In this document: in pieces, positions 49,219-58,686 of the stretch | Numbering within the stretch: the stretch's first letter is position 1 | Layout: every line of letters starts with the position of its first letter | From: Streptomyces sp. NBC_00358 | GTDB lineage: Bacteria; Actinomycetota; Actinomycetes; Streptomycetales; Streptomycetaceae | Length of the DNA stretch: 64,000 nucleotides | Reading direction: 5' to 3' | Assembly: GCF_036099295.1 (NCBI RefSeq) | Contig: NZ_CP107976.1 | Coordinates: 5,208,001-5,272,000 of the forward strand | Program-made: the position numbers and the translations under genes | The notes under the pieces: model-generated | What the model saw: the letters and a program-made list of their open reading frames with translations, nothing else | Database searches by the model: none | What the model was told of the DNA's origin: nothing

Positions 49219-50924
49219 CCCCGGGAGCCGAGAAGCGCCCGCTGCGCATCGGTAACGCCTCCGGCTTCTACGGCGACCGCTTCGACGCGATGCGCGAGAT
49301 GCTCACCGGCGGCCCGCTCGACGTCCTCACCGGCGACTACCTCGCCGAACTGACCATGCTCATCCTCGGCCGCGACCGGCTGAAGGACCCCGGACGCGGC
49401 TACGCCAAGACCTTTCTGCGCCAGTTGGAGGAGTGCCTCGGCCTCGCCCACGAGCGCGGCGTCCGCCTGGTCACCAACGCGGGCGGCCTGAACCCGGCCG
49501 GACTCGCCGACGCCGTGCGCGAGCTGGCCGGGCGTCTCGGCATCCCGGTCCGCGTGGCCCACGTCGAGGGCGACGACCTCACGCACCGGTACCCCGGCAG
49601 CCTCGCCGCCCACGCCTACCTGGGCGGAGCCGGCATCGCCGCCTGTCTGCGCGAGGGCGCGGACATCGTCGTCACCGGGCGTGTCACCGACGCGGCGCTG
49701 GTCACCGGCCCCGCCGTGGCCCACTTCGGCTGGGGGCCCGGTGACCACGACCGGCTCGCGGGCGCCGTCGTCGCCGGACACGTCCTGGAGTGCGGCACCC
49801 AGGCCACCGGCGGCAACTACGCCTTCTTCGCCGACCACGATCCGGCCCGGCTGCGCCACCCCGGCTTCCCGCTCGCCGAACTCCACGAGGACGGTTCGAG
49901 CGTCATCACCAAGCACGACGGCACCGGCGGCCTCGTCGACGTCGGCACGGTCACCGCGCAGCTCCTCTACGAGACCCAGGGCGCCCGGTACGCGGGCCCC
50001 GACGTCACCGCCCGCCTCGACACGGCCGTGCTCACGCAGGAGGGCCCGGACCGGGTCCGGATCGAGGGGGTGCGCGGTGAGGCCCCGCCGCCCACGCTCA
50101 AGGTCGGCCTCAACAAGCTGGGCGGATTCCGCAACGAGGTCGTCTTCGTGCTGACCGGCCTCGACATCGAACGCAAGGCGGAGCTCGTGAAGGCCCAGTT
50201 GGAGACCGCCTTCGACACCGCCAAGTCCCGCCCGGCGGAGGTCCGCTGGGACCTCGCCCGCACGGATCACCCCGACGCGCCCACCGAGGAGACCGCGAGC
50301 GCCCTGCTCCGCCTCGTCGTCCGCGACCGGGACCAGAGCGCGGTCGGCCGGGCGCTGAGCGGAGCCGCGGTGGAACTGGCGCTGGCGAGCTACCCCGGAT
50401 TCCATGTGATGGCGCCACCTGGAGCGGGCTCGCCCTATGGGGTCTTCGAGGATGTGTACGTCCCCCATGGTGCCGTGGACCATAGGGCGGTCCTCTATGA
50501 TGGGCGCGGGATCGCCGTGCCCCCGGCCCAGGACACGCTCGTACTGGAGACTCCCGAAGAACCGCCGCTGCCCGAGCCGTTGCCCGTGGGGCCGACCCGG
50601 CGGGCGCCGCTCGGGCTGGTCGCGGGGGCGCGCAGCGGGGACAAGGGCGGGAACGCGAATGTCGGCGTCTGGGCGCGCACGGACGACGCCTGGCGGTGGC
50701 TGGCCCATCACCTGACGACGGACACGTTCCGGGGTCTGCTGCCGGAGACCCGTGAACTGAGGGTCGTCCGGCACGTCCTGCCCAACCTGCGCGCCCTCAA
50801 CTTCGTGGTGGAGGGCATCCTCGGCGAGGGCGTCGCGTCCCAGGCCCGTTTCGACCCCCAGGCCAAGGCCCTCGGCGAATGGCTCCGCTCCCGTCACCTG
50901 GATATCCCGGAGGCCCTGTTGTGA
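49215..50924 (+). CDS. AtuA-family (DUF1446) protein
   Basis: 569 residues, GTG 49215 overlapping the previous stop, AAGGAG 8 bases before. Acyclic-terpene-utilisation AtuA/DUF1446 family. Visible: L-R-I-G-N-A-S-G-F-Y-G-D-R, D-Y-L-A-E-L-T-M-L-I-L, T-N-A-G-G-L-N-P, D-I-V-V-T-G-R-V-T-D-A-A-L and E-C-G-T-Q-A-T-G-G-N-Y. The C-terminal quarter (G-A-R-S-G-D-K-G-G-N-A-N-V-G-V-W-A-R) corresponds to the separate small AtuA C-terminal domain. Biochemical role unproven. In Pseudomonas, atu genes degrade citronellol and geraniol. Confidence 0.88.
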   Translation: MTPGAEKRPLRIGNASGFYGDRFDAMREMLTGGPLDVLTGDYLAELTMLILGRDRLKDPGRGYAKTFLRQLEECLGLAHERGVRLVTNAGGLNPAGLADAVRELAGRLGIPVRVAHVEGDDLTHRYPGSLAAHAYLGGAGIAACLREGADIVVTGRVTDAALVTGPAVAHFGWGPGDHDRLAGAVVAGHVLECGTQATGGNYAFFADHDPARLRHPGFPLAELHEDGSSVITKHDGTGGLVDVGTVTAQLLYETQGARYAGPDVTARLDTAVLTQEGPDRVRIEGVRGEAPPPTLKVGLNKLGGFRNEVVFVLTGLDIERKAELVKAQLETAFDTAKSRPAEVRWDLARTDHPDAPTEETASALLRLVVRDRDQSAVGRALSGAAVELALASYPGFHVMAPPGAGSPYGVFEDVYVPHGAVDHRAVLYDGRGIAVPPAQDTLVLETPEEPPLPEPLPVGPTRRAPLGLVAGARSGDKGGNANVGVWARTDDAWRWLAHHLTTDTFRGLLPETRELRVVRHVLPNLRALNFVVEGILGEGVASQARFDPQAKALGEWLRSRHLDIPEALL

Positions 50925-52519
50925 CCGTGTTTTCCTCCGCGCTCGACATCAAGTCCCCCGAGTACGCGGCCCATCGCGAGACGATGCTCGGCAAGCTCGC
51001 GGACCTGGAGACCGAGCACGCCAAGGCACTGGCGGGCGGCGGCGAGAAGTACGTCGCCCGGCACCGCAAGCGCGGCAAACTCCTGGCGCGTGAGCGGATC
51101 GAGCTGCTGCTCGACCCGGACACGCCCTTCCTGGAGCTGTCGCCGCTCGCCGCCTGGGGCAGCGACTACGCGGTGGGCGCCTCGCTCGTCACCGGTATCG
51201 GCGTGGTCGAGGGGGTCGAGTGCCTGATCACGGCGAACGACCCGACCGTGCGCGGCGGCGCGAGCAACCCCTGGAGCCTGAAGAAGGCGCTGCGGGCGAA
51301 CGACATCGCGCTCGCGAACCGGCTGCCCTGCATCAGCCTGGTCGAGTCGGGCGGCGCGGACCTGCCGTCCCAGAAGGAGATCTTCATCCCCGGGGGCGCG
51401 ATCTTCCGCGACCTCACCCGGTTGTCGGCGGCCGGAATCCCCACGGTGGCCGTGGTCTTCGGGAACTCGACGGCTGGCGGCGCCTACGTCCCCGGCATGT
51501 CCGACCACGTGATCATGGTCAAGGAGAAGGCGAAGGTCTTCCTCGGCGGGCCGCCGCTGGTGAAGATGGCCACGGGTGAGGAGAGCGACGACGAGTCGCT
51601 GGGCGGCGCGGAGATGCACGCGCGCGTGTCGGGCCTCGCGGACTACTTCGCCGTCGACGAGCGGGACGCGCTGCGCCAGGCCCGCCGGGTCGTCGCCCGG
51701 CTCAACCACCGCAAGGCGTACGGCGATCCGGCTCCGGCCGAGCCCCCCAAGTACGACGAGGACGAACTGCTGGGAATCGTCCCCGGCGATCTGAAGCACC
51801 CCTTCGACCCGCGCGAGGTGATCGCCCGGATCGTCGACGGCTCGGACTTCGACGAGTTCAAGCCGCTGTACGGGACGAGCCTGACCACCGGCTGGGCGAG
51901 TCTGCACGGCTATCCGGTCGGCATCCTCGCCAACGCGCAGGGCGTGCTGTTCAGCGCCGAGTCCCAGAAGGCCGCCCAGTTCATCCAGCTCGCCAACCAG
52001 CGCGACATCCCGCTGCTCTTCCTGCACAACACCACCGGCTACATGGTCGGCAAGGAGTACGAGCAGGGCGGCATCATCAAGCACGGCGCGATGATGATCA
52101 ACGCGGTGAGCAACTCGCGGGTCCCGCATCTGTCGGTGCTGATGGGCGCCTCCTACGGAGCCGGCCACTACGGGATGTGCGGGCGCGCCTACGACCCGCG
52201 CTTCCTGTTCGCCTGGCCCAGCGCCAAGTCGGCCGTGATGGGCCCGCAGCAGCTCGCGGGCGTCCTGTCGATCGTCGCCCGGCAGTCGGCCGCCGCGAAG
52301 GGCCACCCGTACGACGACGAGGCCGACGCGGCGCTGCGCGCCATGGTGGAGCAGCAGATCGAGTCCGAGTCGCTGCCCATGTTCCTGTCCGGGCGGCTGT
52401 ACGACGACGGGGTCATCGACCCGCGCGACACCCGCACCGTCCTCGGCCTGTGCCTGTCCGCGATCCACACGGCGCCCTTCGAGGGCGCGCGCGGTGGCTT
52501 CGGCGTCTTCCGGATGTGA
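50921..52519 (+). CDS. acyl-CoA carboxyltransferase (MccB/AtuC-like)
   Basis: 532 residues, GTG 50921 overlapping the AtuA stop, GGAGG upstream. Biotin-dependent carboxyltransferase: R-L/K-L-L-A-R-E-R-I-E-L-L-L-D, G-A-S-L-V-T-G-I-G-V-V, S-G-G-A-D-L-P-S-Q-K-E-I-F, S-T-A-G-G-A-Y-V-P-G-M-S-D and Y-G-A-G-H-Y-G-M-C-G-R-A-Y-D-P-R-F. The S-G-G-A-D-L-P and G-G-P-P-L-V-K-M-A-T-G-E-E segments resemble methylcrotonyl-/geranyl-CoA carboxylase beta subunits more than propionyl-CoA ones. Partner: the next gene. Translationally coupled within the operon. Confidence 0.92.
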   Translation: MTVFSSALDIKSPEYAAHRETMLGKLADLETEHAKALAGGGEKYVARHRKRGKLLARERIELLLDPDTPFLELSPLAAWGSDYAVGASLVTGIGVVEGVECLITANDPTVRGGASNPWSLKKALRANDIALANRLPCISLVESGGADLPSQKEIFIPGGAIFRDLTRLSAAGIPTVAVVFGNSTAGGAYVPGMSDHVIMVKEKAKVFLGGPPLVKMATGEESDDESLGGAEMHARVSGLADYFAVDERDALRQARRVVARLNHRKAYGDPAPAEPPKYDEDELLGIVPGDLKHPFDPREVIARIVDGSDFDEFKPLYGTSLTTGWASLHGYPVGILANAQGVLFSAESQKAAQFIQLANQRDIPLLFLHNTTGYMVGKEYEQGGIIKHGAMMINAVSNSRVPHLSVLMGASYGAGHYGMCGRAYDPRFLFAWPSAKSAVMGPQQLAGVLSIVARQSAAAKGHPYDDEADAALRAMVEQQIESESLPMFLSGRLYDDGVIDPRDTRTVLGLCLSAIHTAPFEGARGGFGVFRM

Positions 52520-52527
52520 GGGATCTC

Positions 52528-54453
52528 GTGATTTCGAGTCTGCTGGTCGCCAACCGGGGCGAGATCGCCTGCCGGGTCTTCCGCACCTGCCGCGAGGCCG
52601 GGGTGCGCACCGTCGCCGTCCATTCGGACGCCGACGAGAACGCCCTGCACACGCGAGTGGCGGACGCGGCGGTGCGGTTGCCGGGCGCGACGCCTTCGGA
52701 GACGTATCTGCGGGGGGATCTGATCGTGCGGGCCGCGCTCGACGCGGGCGCGGACGCGGTGCACCCGGGGTACGGGTTCCTGTCGGAGAACGCCGATTTC
52801 GCGCGGGCGGTGATCGACGCCGGGCTGGTGTGGGTCGGTCCGTCGCCCGAGGCGATCGAGGCGATGGCCTCCAAGACCCGGGCGAAGAAGCTGATGGGGC
52901 TCGCGCCCCTGGAGCGGGTCACCGCCCAGGACCTGCCGGTGCTGGTCAAGGCCGCCGCGGGCGGCGGCGGGCGCGGGATGCGGATCGTCCGCGAACTGGA
53001 CGATCTGGACGCCGAGTTGGAGGCGGCCCGCGCGGAGGCGCTGAGTGCCTTCGGGGACGGTGAGGTGTTCGTCGAGCCGTACGTGGAGGGCGGCCGGCAC
53101 GTCGAGGTGCAGATCCTGGCCGACGCGCACGGCACGGTCTGGCCGCTGGGCACCCGTGACTGCTCCCTCCAGCGCCGCCACCAGAAGGTGATCGAGGAGG
53201 CGCCCGCTCCCGGGCTCGGGGACGAACTCACGAACACGCTCTACGAGTTGTCGGTGCGCGCCGCGCGCGCCGTGGACTACGTGGGCGCCGGAACGGTCGA
53301 GTTCCTGGTCGCCGACGGCACCGCGCACTTCCTGGAGATGAACACCCGTCTCCAGGTCGAACACCCCGTGACGGAAGCGGTGTTCGGGATCGATCTGGTA
53401 GCGCTGCAACTGCGGGTCGCGGAGGGCGGGCGGCTGGAGAACGAGCCCCCGCCCGCACGCGGTCACGCGGTGGAGGCCCGGCTGTACGCGGAGGACCCGG
53501 CGGGCGCGTGGGCCCCGCAGACGGGCACCCTGCACCGGCTCGCCGTCCCGGACGGCGTCCGGCTGGACACCGGGTTCACCGACGGGGACTCCGTCTCCGT
53601 CCACTACGACCCGATGCTCGCGAAGGTCGTCGCGCACGGCGCCACCCGTGCGGAGGCCGTGCGGAGACTGGCGGGCGCCCTGGAGCGGGCCACGATCCAC
53701 GGTCCGGTCACCAACCGGGACCTCCTCGTCCGGTCGCTGCGGCACGAGGAGTTCGCCGGGGCCCGGATGGACACCGGGTTCTACGACCGCCACCTCGGCG
53801 CGCTGACCGCGCCCGCCCCGGACCCGTACGCCCCGCTCGCCGCCGCCCTGGCGGACGCGCACGGCCGGTCGCGGTTCGGCGGCTGGCGGAACCTCGCGTC
53901 GCAGCCCCAGACCAGGCGCTACCGGATGCACGGCGAGGAGCACGAGGCCGCCTACCGGCACACGCGTGCGGGGCTCACCGCCGACGGGGTGCGCGTGGTG
54001 CACGCCGACGCGGGCCGGGTCGTCCTCGAAGTGGCCGGTGTGCGGCGGACGTTCGAGGTCGCGCGGTACGCCGACGGCCAGGTCTTCGTGAACGCCACCG
54101 CGCTCACCGAGCTCCCCCGCTTCCCCGATCCGGCCGCGGACCGGGCTCCGGGGTCGCTGCTCGCGCCGATGCCCGGCACCGTGGTCCGGGTCGCCGAGGG
54201 CCTGGCCGAGGGGGCCGTCGTACGGGCCGGAGACCCCCTGCTGTGGCTGGAGGCGATGAAGATGGAGCACAGGATCGCCGCGCCGACGGCGGGGACGCTC
54301 ACCGCCCTGCACGCCGTCGTCGGGCAGCAGGTGGAGGTGGGCGCGCTGCTGGCCGTCGTGCGCGAGGAGGCGGCACGGGACGGGGACGCGCACGAACCGC
54401 CGGAGCGGGAACAGGCAGAGCAGGAACAGGCAGCCGGGGGCGGCACCCGGTGA
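52528..54453 (+). CDS. biotin carboxylase/BCCP alpha subunit
   Basis: 641 residues from GTG 52528 (GAGGG spaced 6; an in-frame GTG at 52516 overlaps the previous stop and is an alternative). ATP-grasp biotin carboxylase: L-L-V-A-N-R-G-E-I-A-C-R, H-P-G-Y-G-F-L-S-E-N and V-L-V-K-A-A-A-G-G-G-G-R-G-M. E-M-N-T-R-L-Q-V-E-H follows. The biotin-carrier domain E-A-M-K-M-E-H at 575-581 has biotinylated Lys578. The lid loop between A-K-K-L-M and the glycine-rich motif is shorter than usual. The C-terminal 25 residues are an E-Q-A-E-Q-E-Q repeat. Carboxylates a branched or isoprenoid acyl-CoA with the preceding gene product. Confidence 0.93.
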   Translation: MISSLLVANRGEIACRVFRTCREAGVRTVAVHSDADENALHTRVADAAVRLPGATPSETYLRGDLIVRAALDAGADAVHPGYGFLSENADFARAVIDAGLVWVGPSPEAIEAMASKTRAKKLMGLAPLERVTAQDLPVLVKAAAGGGGRGMRIVRELDDLDAELEAARAEALSAFGDGEVFVEPYVEGGRHVEVQILADAHGTVWPLGTRDCSLQRRHQKVIEEAPAPGLGDELTNTLYELSVRAARAVDYVGAGTVEFLVADGTAHFLEMNTRLQVEHPVTEAVFGIDLVALQLRVAEGGRLENEPPPARGHAVEARLYAEDPAGAWAPQTGTLHRLAVPDGVRLDTGFTDGDSVSVHYDPMLAKVVAHGATRAEAVRRLAGALERATIHGPVTNRDLLVRSLRHEEFAGARMDTGFYDRHLGALTAPAPDPYAPLAAALADAHGRSRFGGWRNLASQPQTRRYRMHGEEHEAAYRHTRAGLTADGVRVVHADAGRVVLEVAGVRRTFEVARYADGQVFVNATALTELPRFPDPAADRAPGSLLAPMPGTVVRVAEGLAEGAVVRAGDPLLWLEAMKMEHRIAAPTAGTLTALHAVVGQQVEVGALLAVVREEAARDGDAHEPPEREQAEQEQAAGGGTR

Positions 54454-54572
54454 GCGCGCGCCCCGTCACCGGGGCGCCGACCGCACCACCGCGCGGCTGT
54501 CCGCCGGGCGGGCCCGAACAGCTACGCACAGACCGCAGTTTCCGTATCGAACCTCCGTACCGAGGAGCCGTC

Positions 54573-55733
54573 ATGAGCCCTGTCACAGAGACCGACGAAC
54601 ACAAGGCGCTCCGCTCCGCGGTCGCCGCGCTCGGCAAGCGCTACGGCCGCGAGTACATGACCAAGACCGTCGCCGAGGGCGGCCACCCCGACGAGCTCTG
54701 GTCCGAGGCGGGCAAGCTCGGCTACCTCGGGGTGAACCTGCCGGAGGAGTACGGCGGGGGAGGCGGCGGCATCGCGGAACTGTCCATCGTGCTGGAGGAG
54801 TTGGGCGCGGCGGGCTGTCCGCTGCTGATGCTCGTCGTCTCGCCCGCCATCTGCGGCACGGTCATCGCCCGCTTCGGCACCGAGGAGCAGAAGCGGCAGT
54901 GGCTGCCGGGCCTGTCGGACGGCACCCGCACCATGGCGTTCGGCATCACCGAGCCCGACGCCGGCTCCAACTCGCACCGGATCACCACCACGGCCCGCCG
55001 TGACGGCACCGACTGGGTCCTGACCGGCCGCAAGGTGTTCATCTCCGGTGTCGACATCGCCGACGCGACGCTCATCGTGGGCCGCACCGAGGACGCGCGC
55101 ACCGGCAGCCTCAAGCCCTGCCTGTTCATCGTCCCGCGCGACGCCGAGGGCTTCGGGCGGCGCCAGATCGACATGGAACTGGCCAGCGCCGAGAAGCAGT
55201 TCGAGCTCACCCTGGACGAGGTGCGGCTGCCGGCCGACGCGCTGGTCGGCGACGAGGACGCGGGACTGCTGCAACTGTTCGCCGGGCTCAACCCGGAGCG
55301 GGTCATGACGGCCGCGTTCGCCATCGGCATGGGCCGCTTCGCACTCGCCAGGGCCGTCGAGTACGCACGCGACCGCACCGTCTGGAAGGCGCCGATCGGC
55401 GCCCACCAGGCCATCGCCCACCCTCTGGCGCAGGCCCACATCGAACTCGAACTGGCCCGTCTGATGATGCAGAAGGCGGCGTTCCTGTACGACTCGGGGG
55501 ACGACATCGGGGCGGGAGAGGCCGCCAACATGGCCAAGTACGCTGCCGGGGAGGCCTGCGTGCGGGCCGTCGACCAGGCGGTGCACACCCTCGGAGGCAA
55601 CGGCCTCACAAGGGAGTTCGGCCTGGCCTCGCTGATCACCGCGGCGCGCGTGTCTCGTATCGCACCGGTCAGCAGGGAGATGATTCTCAACTACGTCTCC
55701 CACCAGACCCTGGGCCTGCCCAAGTCGTACTGA
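54573..55733 (+). CDS. acyl-CoA dehydrogenase
   Basis: 386 residues, ATG 54573 with GAGGAG 6-11 bases upstream. FAD-dependent acyl-CoA dehydrogenase: L-G-V-N-L-P-E-E-Y-G-G-G-G, A-F-G-I-T-E-P-D-A-G-S-N-S, N-P-E-R-V-M-T-A-A near the middle and H-T-L-G-G-N-G-L-T-R-E-F-G-L-A at the C-terminus. Isovaleryl- or citronellyl-CoA-type substrate is inferred from neighbours. The 119 bp gap before it is the largest within the operon and contains a potential second promoter; no other overlap. Confidence 0.93.
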   Translation: MSPVTETDEHKALRSAVAALGKRYGREYMTKTVAEGGHPDELWSEAGKLGYLGVNLPEEYGGGGGGIAELSIVLEELGAAGCPLLMLVVSPAICGTVIARFGTEEQKRQWLPGLSDGTRTMAFGITEPDAGSNSHRITTTARRDGTDWVLTGRKVFISGVDIADATLIVGRTEDARTGSLKPCLFIVPRDAEGFGRRQIDMELASAEKQFELTLDEVRLPADALVGDEDAGLLQLFAGLNPERVMTAAFAIGMGRFALARAVEYARDRTVWKAPIGAHQAIAHPLAQAHIELELARLMMQKAAFLYDSGDDIGAGEAANMAKYAAGEACVRAVDQAVHTLGGNGLTREFGLASLITAARVSRIAPVSREMILNYVSHQTLGLPKSY

Positions 55734-55750
55734 GCGCTCTAGGAGGAACC

Positions 55751-57316
55751 GTGTTCCGCAGCGAGTACGCAGATGTACCGGCCGTCGAGGAACCCATCCA
55801 CAGCGCCGTCCTGGGCCGCGCCGCGGAGCGCGGCGACAGGCCCGCGCTCATCGACGGCGTCGACGGCACCACGCTCACCTACGGCCAACTCGACCTGTTC
55901 CACCGGCGGCTGGCCGCCGCGCTCGCCGAGGCGGGACTGCGCAAGGGTGATGTGCTGGCGCTGCACAGCCCCAACACCATCGCCTTCCCGACGGTGTTCT
56001 ACGCGGCCACGCGCGCGGGGGCGTCCGTCACGACGGTCCATCCGCTCGCCACGCCCGAGGAGTTCGCCAAACAGCTCAAGGACAGTTCGGCCCGCTGGAT
56101 CGTCACCGTCTCGCCCCTGCTGGAGGCCGCCACCAGGGCCGCCGAACTCGCGGGCGGGGTGCGGGAGATCTTCGTGTGCGATCCGGCGCCGGGACACCGG
56201 TCGCTGGCCGACCTGCTGGGCACCGGCGCACCCGAACCGGAGGTCGACATCGACCCGGTGGAGGACGTGGCGGTACTCCCGTACTCCTCGGGCACCACGG
56301 GCGTCCCCAAGGGGGTGATGCTCACCCACCGCTCCATAGCCACCAACCTCGACCAGCTCTCACCGGCCGTCCCGATGGGCCCGGACGACCGCATCCTCGC
56401 CGTGCTGCCGTTCTTCCACATCTACGGACTGACGGCGCTGATGAACGCGCCCCTGCGACAGGGCGCCACCGTCGTCGTGCTGCCCCGCTTCGAACTCGAC
56501 ACGTTCCTGGGCGCCGTCCAGGAGCACCGCATCACCGCCCTGTACGTGGCGCCGCCGATCGTCCTCGCACTCGCCAAGCACCCGGCGGTCGCGGAGTACG
56601 ACCTGTCCTCGCTGAGGTACATCATCTGCTCGGCCGCGCCCCTGGACGCCGCGCTGGCGGCCGCCTGTTCGGCCCGGCTCGGGCTGCCGCCGGTGGGTCA
56701 GGCGTACGGCATGACGGAGCTGTCGCCCGGCACGCACATCGTCCCGCTGAGCGCCGAGAACCCGCCCCCCGGGACGGTCGGCAAGCTCGTCGCCGGCACC
56801 GAGATGCGCATCGTCTCCCTCGACGACCCGGACAAGGACCTCGGTGTCGGGGAGGCCGGCGAGATCGTCGTCCGGGGACCCCAGGTCATGAAGGGCTATC
56901 TGGGCCGCCCCGACGCGACCGCCGCGATGATCGACCCGGACGGCTGGCTGCACACCGGCGACGTCGGTCATGTGGACGCGGACGGCTGGCTGTTCGTCGT
57001 GGACCGCGTCAAGGAACTCATCAAGTACAAGGGCTTCCAGGTCGCCCCCGCCGAACTGGAGGCGCTGCTGCTCACCCACCCCGGCATCGCCGACGCCGCC
57101 GTCATCGGGTCCTACAACGAGGACAACAACGAGGTCCCGCACGCCTTCGTGGTGCGCCAGCCCTCCGCCGCGGATCTCTCCGAGGGAGAGGTGATGATGT
57201 ACGTCGCCGAGCGCGTCGCCCCGTACAAGCGGGTCCGGCTCGTCACCTTCATCGACACGGTCCCGAGGGCCGTCTCCGGGAAGATCCTGCGCCGCGAACT
57301 GCGAGGCCTGTCATGA
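55751..57316 (+). CDS. acyl-CoA ligase (4-coumarate ligase family)
   Basis: 521 residues, GTG 55751 behind a strong AGGAGGA. ANL-superfamily adenylating enzyme: Y-S-S-G-T-T-G-V-P-K-G-V-M-L-T-H, Y-G-M-T-E-L-S-P, G-W-L-H-T-G-D-V-G, D-R-V-K-E-L-I-K-Y-K-G-F-Q-V-A-P-A-E and the catalytic Lys in S-G-K-I-L-R-R-E-L-R. Activates a carboxylic acid (short-branched or isoprenoid) to its CoA thioester to feed the pathway. 17 bp after the dehydrogenase; its stop overlaps the hydratase ATG. Confidence 0.92.
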   Translation: MFRSEYADVPAVEEPIHSAVLGRAAERGDRPALIDGVDGTTLTYGQLDLFHRRLAAALAEAGLRKGDVLALHSPNTIAFPTVFYAATRAGASVTTVHPLATPEEFAKQLKDSSARWIVTVSPLLEAATRAAELAGGVREIFVCDPAPGHRSLADLLGTGAPEPEVDIDPVEDVAVLPYSSGTTGVPKGVMLTHRSIATNLDQLSPAVPMGPDDRILAVLPFFHIYGLTALMNAPLRQGATVVVLPRFELDTFLGAVQEHRITALYVAPPIVLALAKHPAVAEYDLSSLRYIICSAAPLDAALAAACSARLGLPPVGQAYGMTELSPGTHIVPLSAENPPPGTVGKLVAGTEMRIVSLDDPDKDLGVGEAGEIVVRGPQVMKGYLGRPDATAAMIDPDGWLHTGDVGHVDADGWLFVVDRVKELIKYKGFQVAPAELEALLLTHPGIADAAVIGSYNEDNNEVPHAFVVRQPSAADLSEGEVMMYVAERVAPYKRVRLVTFIDTVPRAVSGKILRRELRGLS

Positions 57317-58047
57317 CCGTCGTCCGCACCGCCCACGAGCGTGCCGTCACCACCCTCACCCTGGACTCGCCGGACACCCGCAACGCCCTGTCGGCCGCTC
57401 TCGTGGGCGAGCTGGCCGACGCCCTCACCCGGTGCGGCAAGGACGGCGACGTCCGCGCGGTCGTCCTGACCCACACCGGGAACACCTTCTGCGCGGGCGC
57501 CGACCTGCGCGACCCCCCGCCCCCGGAGGCCTTCGTCGGCCTGCTGCGGCGGATCGTCGAGCTGCGCAAGCCCGTCGTGGCCCGGGTGGAGGGACACGTC
57601 CGGGCGGGCGGCCTCGGCCTGCTCGGGGCCTGCGACATCGCGGTGGCGGGCCCGGCGGCGAGCTTCGCCTTCACCGAGGTACGGATCGGGGTCGCCCCCG
57701 CGGTGATCTCGCTCCCGCTGCTGCCCCGCGCCGACCCGCGCGCACTCGCCCGCTACTACCTCACCGGCGAGCGCTTCGACGTCGCGGAGGCGGTCCGCAC
57801 CGGGCTCCTGACGGCGGCGGGCGACGACGTGGACGCCGTACTCGCGCCCGTTCTGGACGGGCTTCGCCGGTCCTCCCCGGACGGCCTCGCCGAGACGAAA
57901 TCGCTGCTCACGGCTAAGGTGCTGGAGACCTTCGACCGGGACGCGGCGGACCTGACCGCGCTCTCGGCCCGGCTGTTCTCCTCCGCGCAGGCCCGTGAGG
58001 GGATGACGGCCTTCCTCGAACGACGGGATCCCGCATGGGTGGTGTGA
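57313..58047 (+). CDS. enoyl-CoA hydratase, LiuC-like
   Basis: 244 residues, ATGA overlap at the start. Crotonase fold: N-T-F-C-A-G-A-D-L oxyanion segment and V-R-A-G-G-L-G-L-L-G-A-C-D-I-A. F-T-E-V-R-I-G-V-A-P-A-V-I-S follows. The second catalytic glutamate (in T-E-V-R) is present but the first position (Glu144 of mitochondrial enoyl-CoA hydratase) is Gly. This is the pattern of methylglutaconyl-CoA hydratases (LiuC/AUH), matching the carboxylase next door. Likely hydrates methylglutaconyl-CoA or a prenyl homologue. Downstream TetR gene overlaps by 13 bp. Confidence 0.88.
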   Translation: MTVVRTAHERAVTTLTLDSPDTRNALSAALVGELADALTRCGKDGDVRAVVLTHTGNTFCAGADLRDPPPPEAFVGLLRRIVELRKPVVARVEGHVRAGGLGLLGACDIAVAGPAASFAFTEVRIGVAPAVISLPLLPRADPRALARYYLTGERFDVAEAVRTGLLTAAGDDVDAVLAPVLDGLRRSSPDGLAETKSLLTAKVLETFDRDAADLTALSARLFSSAQAREGMTAFLERRDPAWVV

Positions 58048-58652
58048 GCGCGACGGAACACGCGGCACGTCCTCCGCACGTCCCCAAACAGGACCGCAGC
58101 CGGGCCACCCGGCAGCGGCTCCTGGCCGCCGCCGTGGCCTGCCTCGCCGAGCACGGCTGGGCGGGTTCGACGGTCTCCGTCGTCGCCGAGCGCGCCGGGG
58201 TGTCCCGGGGGGCCGCCCAGCACCACTTCCCCACCCGCGAGGACCTGTTCACGGCGGCCGTCGAGTACGTCGCCGAGGAACGCTCCACCGCGCTGCGCGC
58301 CCTGTTCCCCGACGGGCCGGCCGACCGGCGGGTCGTCGTCGCAGCCCTCGTCGGCCTCTACACCGGGCCGTTGTTCCGTGCCGCCCTCCACCTGTGGGTC
58401 GCGGCCTCCAACGAGGACCAGCTCCGCTCCCGGGTGACCGAGCTCGAAGCCCGCGTCGGCCGCGAGAGCCACCGCATCGCGGTGGACCTGCTGGGCGCGG
58501 ACGAATCCCGGCCCGGGGTGCGCGAGACGGTGCAGGGCCTGCTCGACATGGCGCGCGGGCTCGGCCTGGCGAACCTGCTCACCGACGACGCCGCGCGCCG
58601 CGAGCGGGTCGTGGCGCAGTGGGGGGCGATCGTGGAGGAGACGCTGGGCTGA
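58035..58652 (+). CDS. TetR-family regulator of the operon
   Basis: 205 residues (ATG 58035; the GTG at 58044 would give a GTGA stop-start overlap). N-terminal HTH: T-R-Q-R-L-L-A-A-A-V-A-C-L-A-E-H-G-W-A-G-S-T-V-S-V-V-A-E-R-A-G-V-S-R-G-A-A-Q-H-H-F. All-helical C-terminal ligand-binding domain with hydrophobic L-F-R-A-A-L-H-L-W-V-A-A. Last gene of the catabolic operon. It probably represses from GCAAGCATGCTTGC and is released by an acyl-CoA intermediate. Confidence 0.9.
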   Translation: MGGVSATEHAARPPHVPKQDRSRATRQRLLAAAVACLAEHGWAGSTVSVVAERAGVSRGAAQHHFPTREDLFTAAVEYVAEERSTALRALFPDGPADRRVVVAALVGLYTGPLFRAALHLWVAASNEDQLRSRVTELEARVGRESHRIAVDLLGADESRPGVRETVQGLLDMARGLGLANLLTDDAARRERVVAQWGAIVEETLG

Positions 58653-58686
58653 GCGGGCCCGGGCACCGCGCATCAGGCCGGTATCT

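Noticed and set aside
58382..58652. Possible CRISPR or IS sequences in the spacer-rich areas
   Set aside because: The tandem arrays have no unique spacers, no cas genes and no transposase genes nearby.
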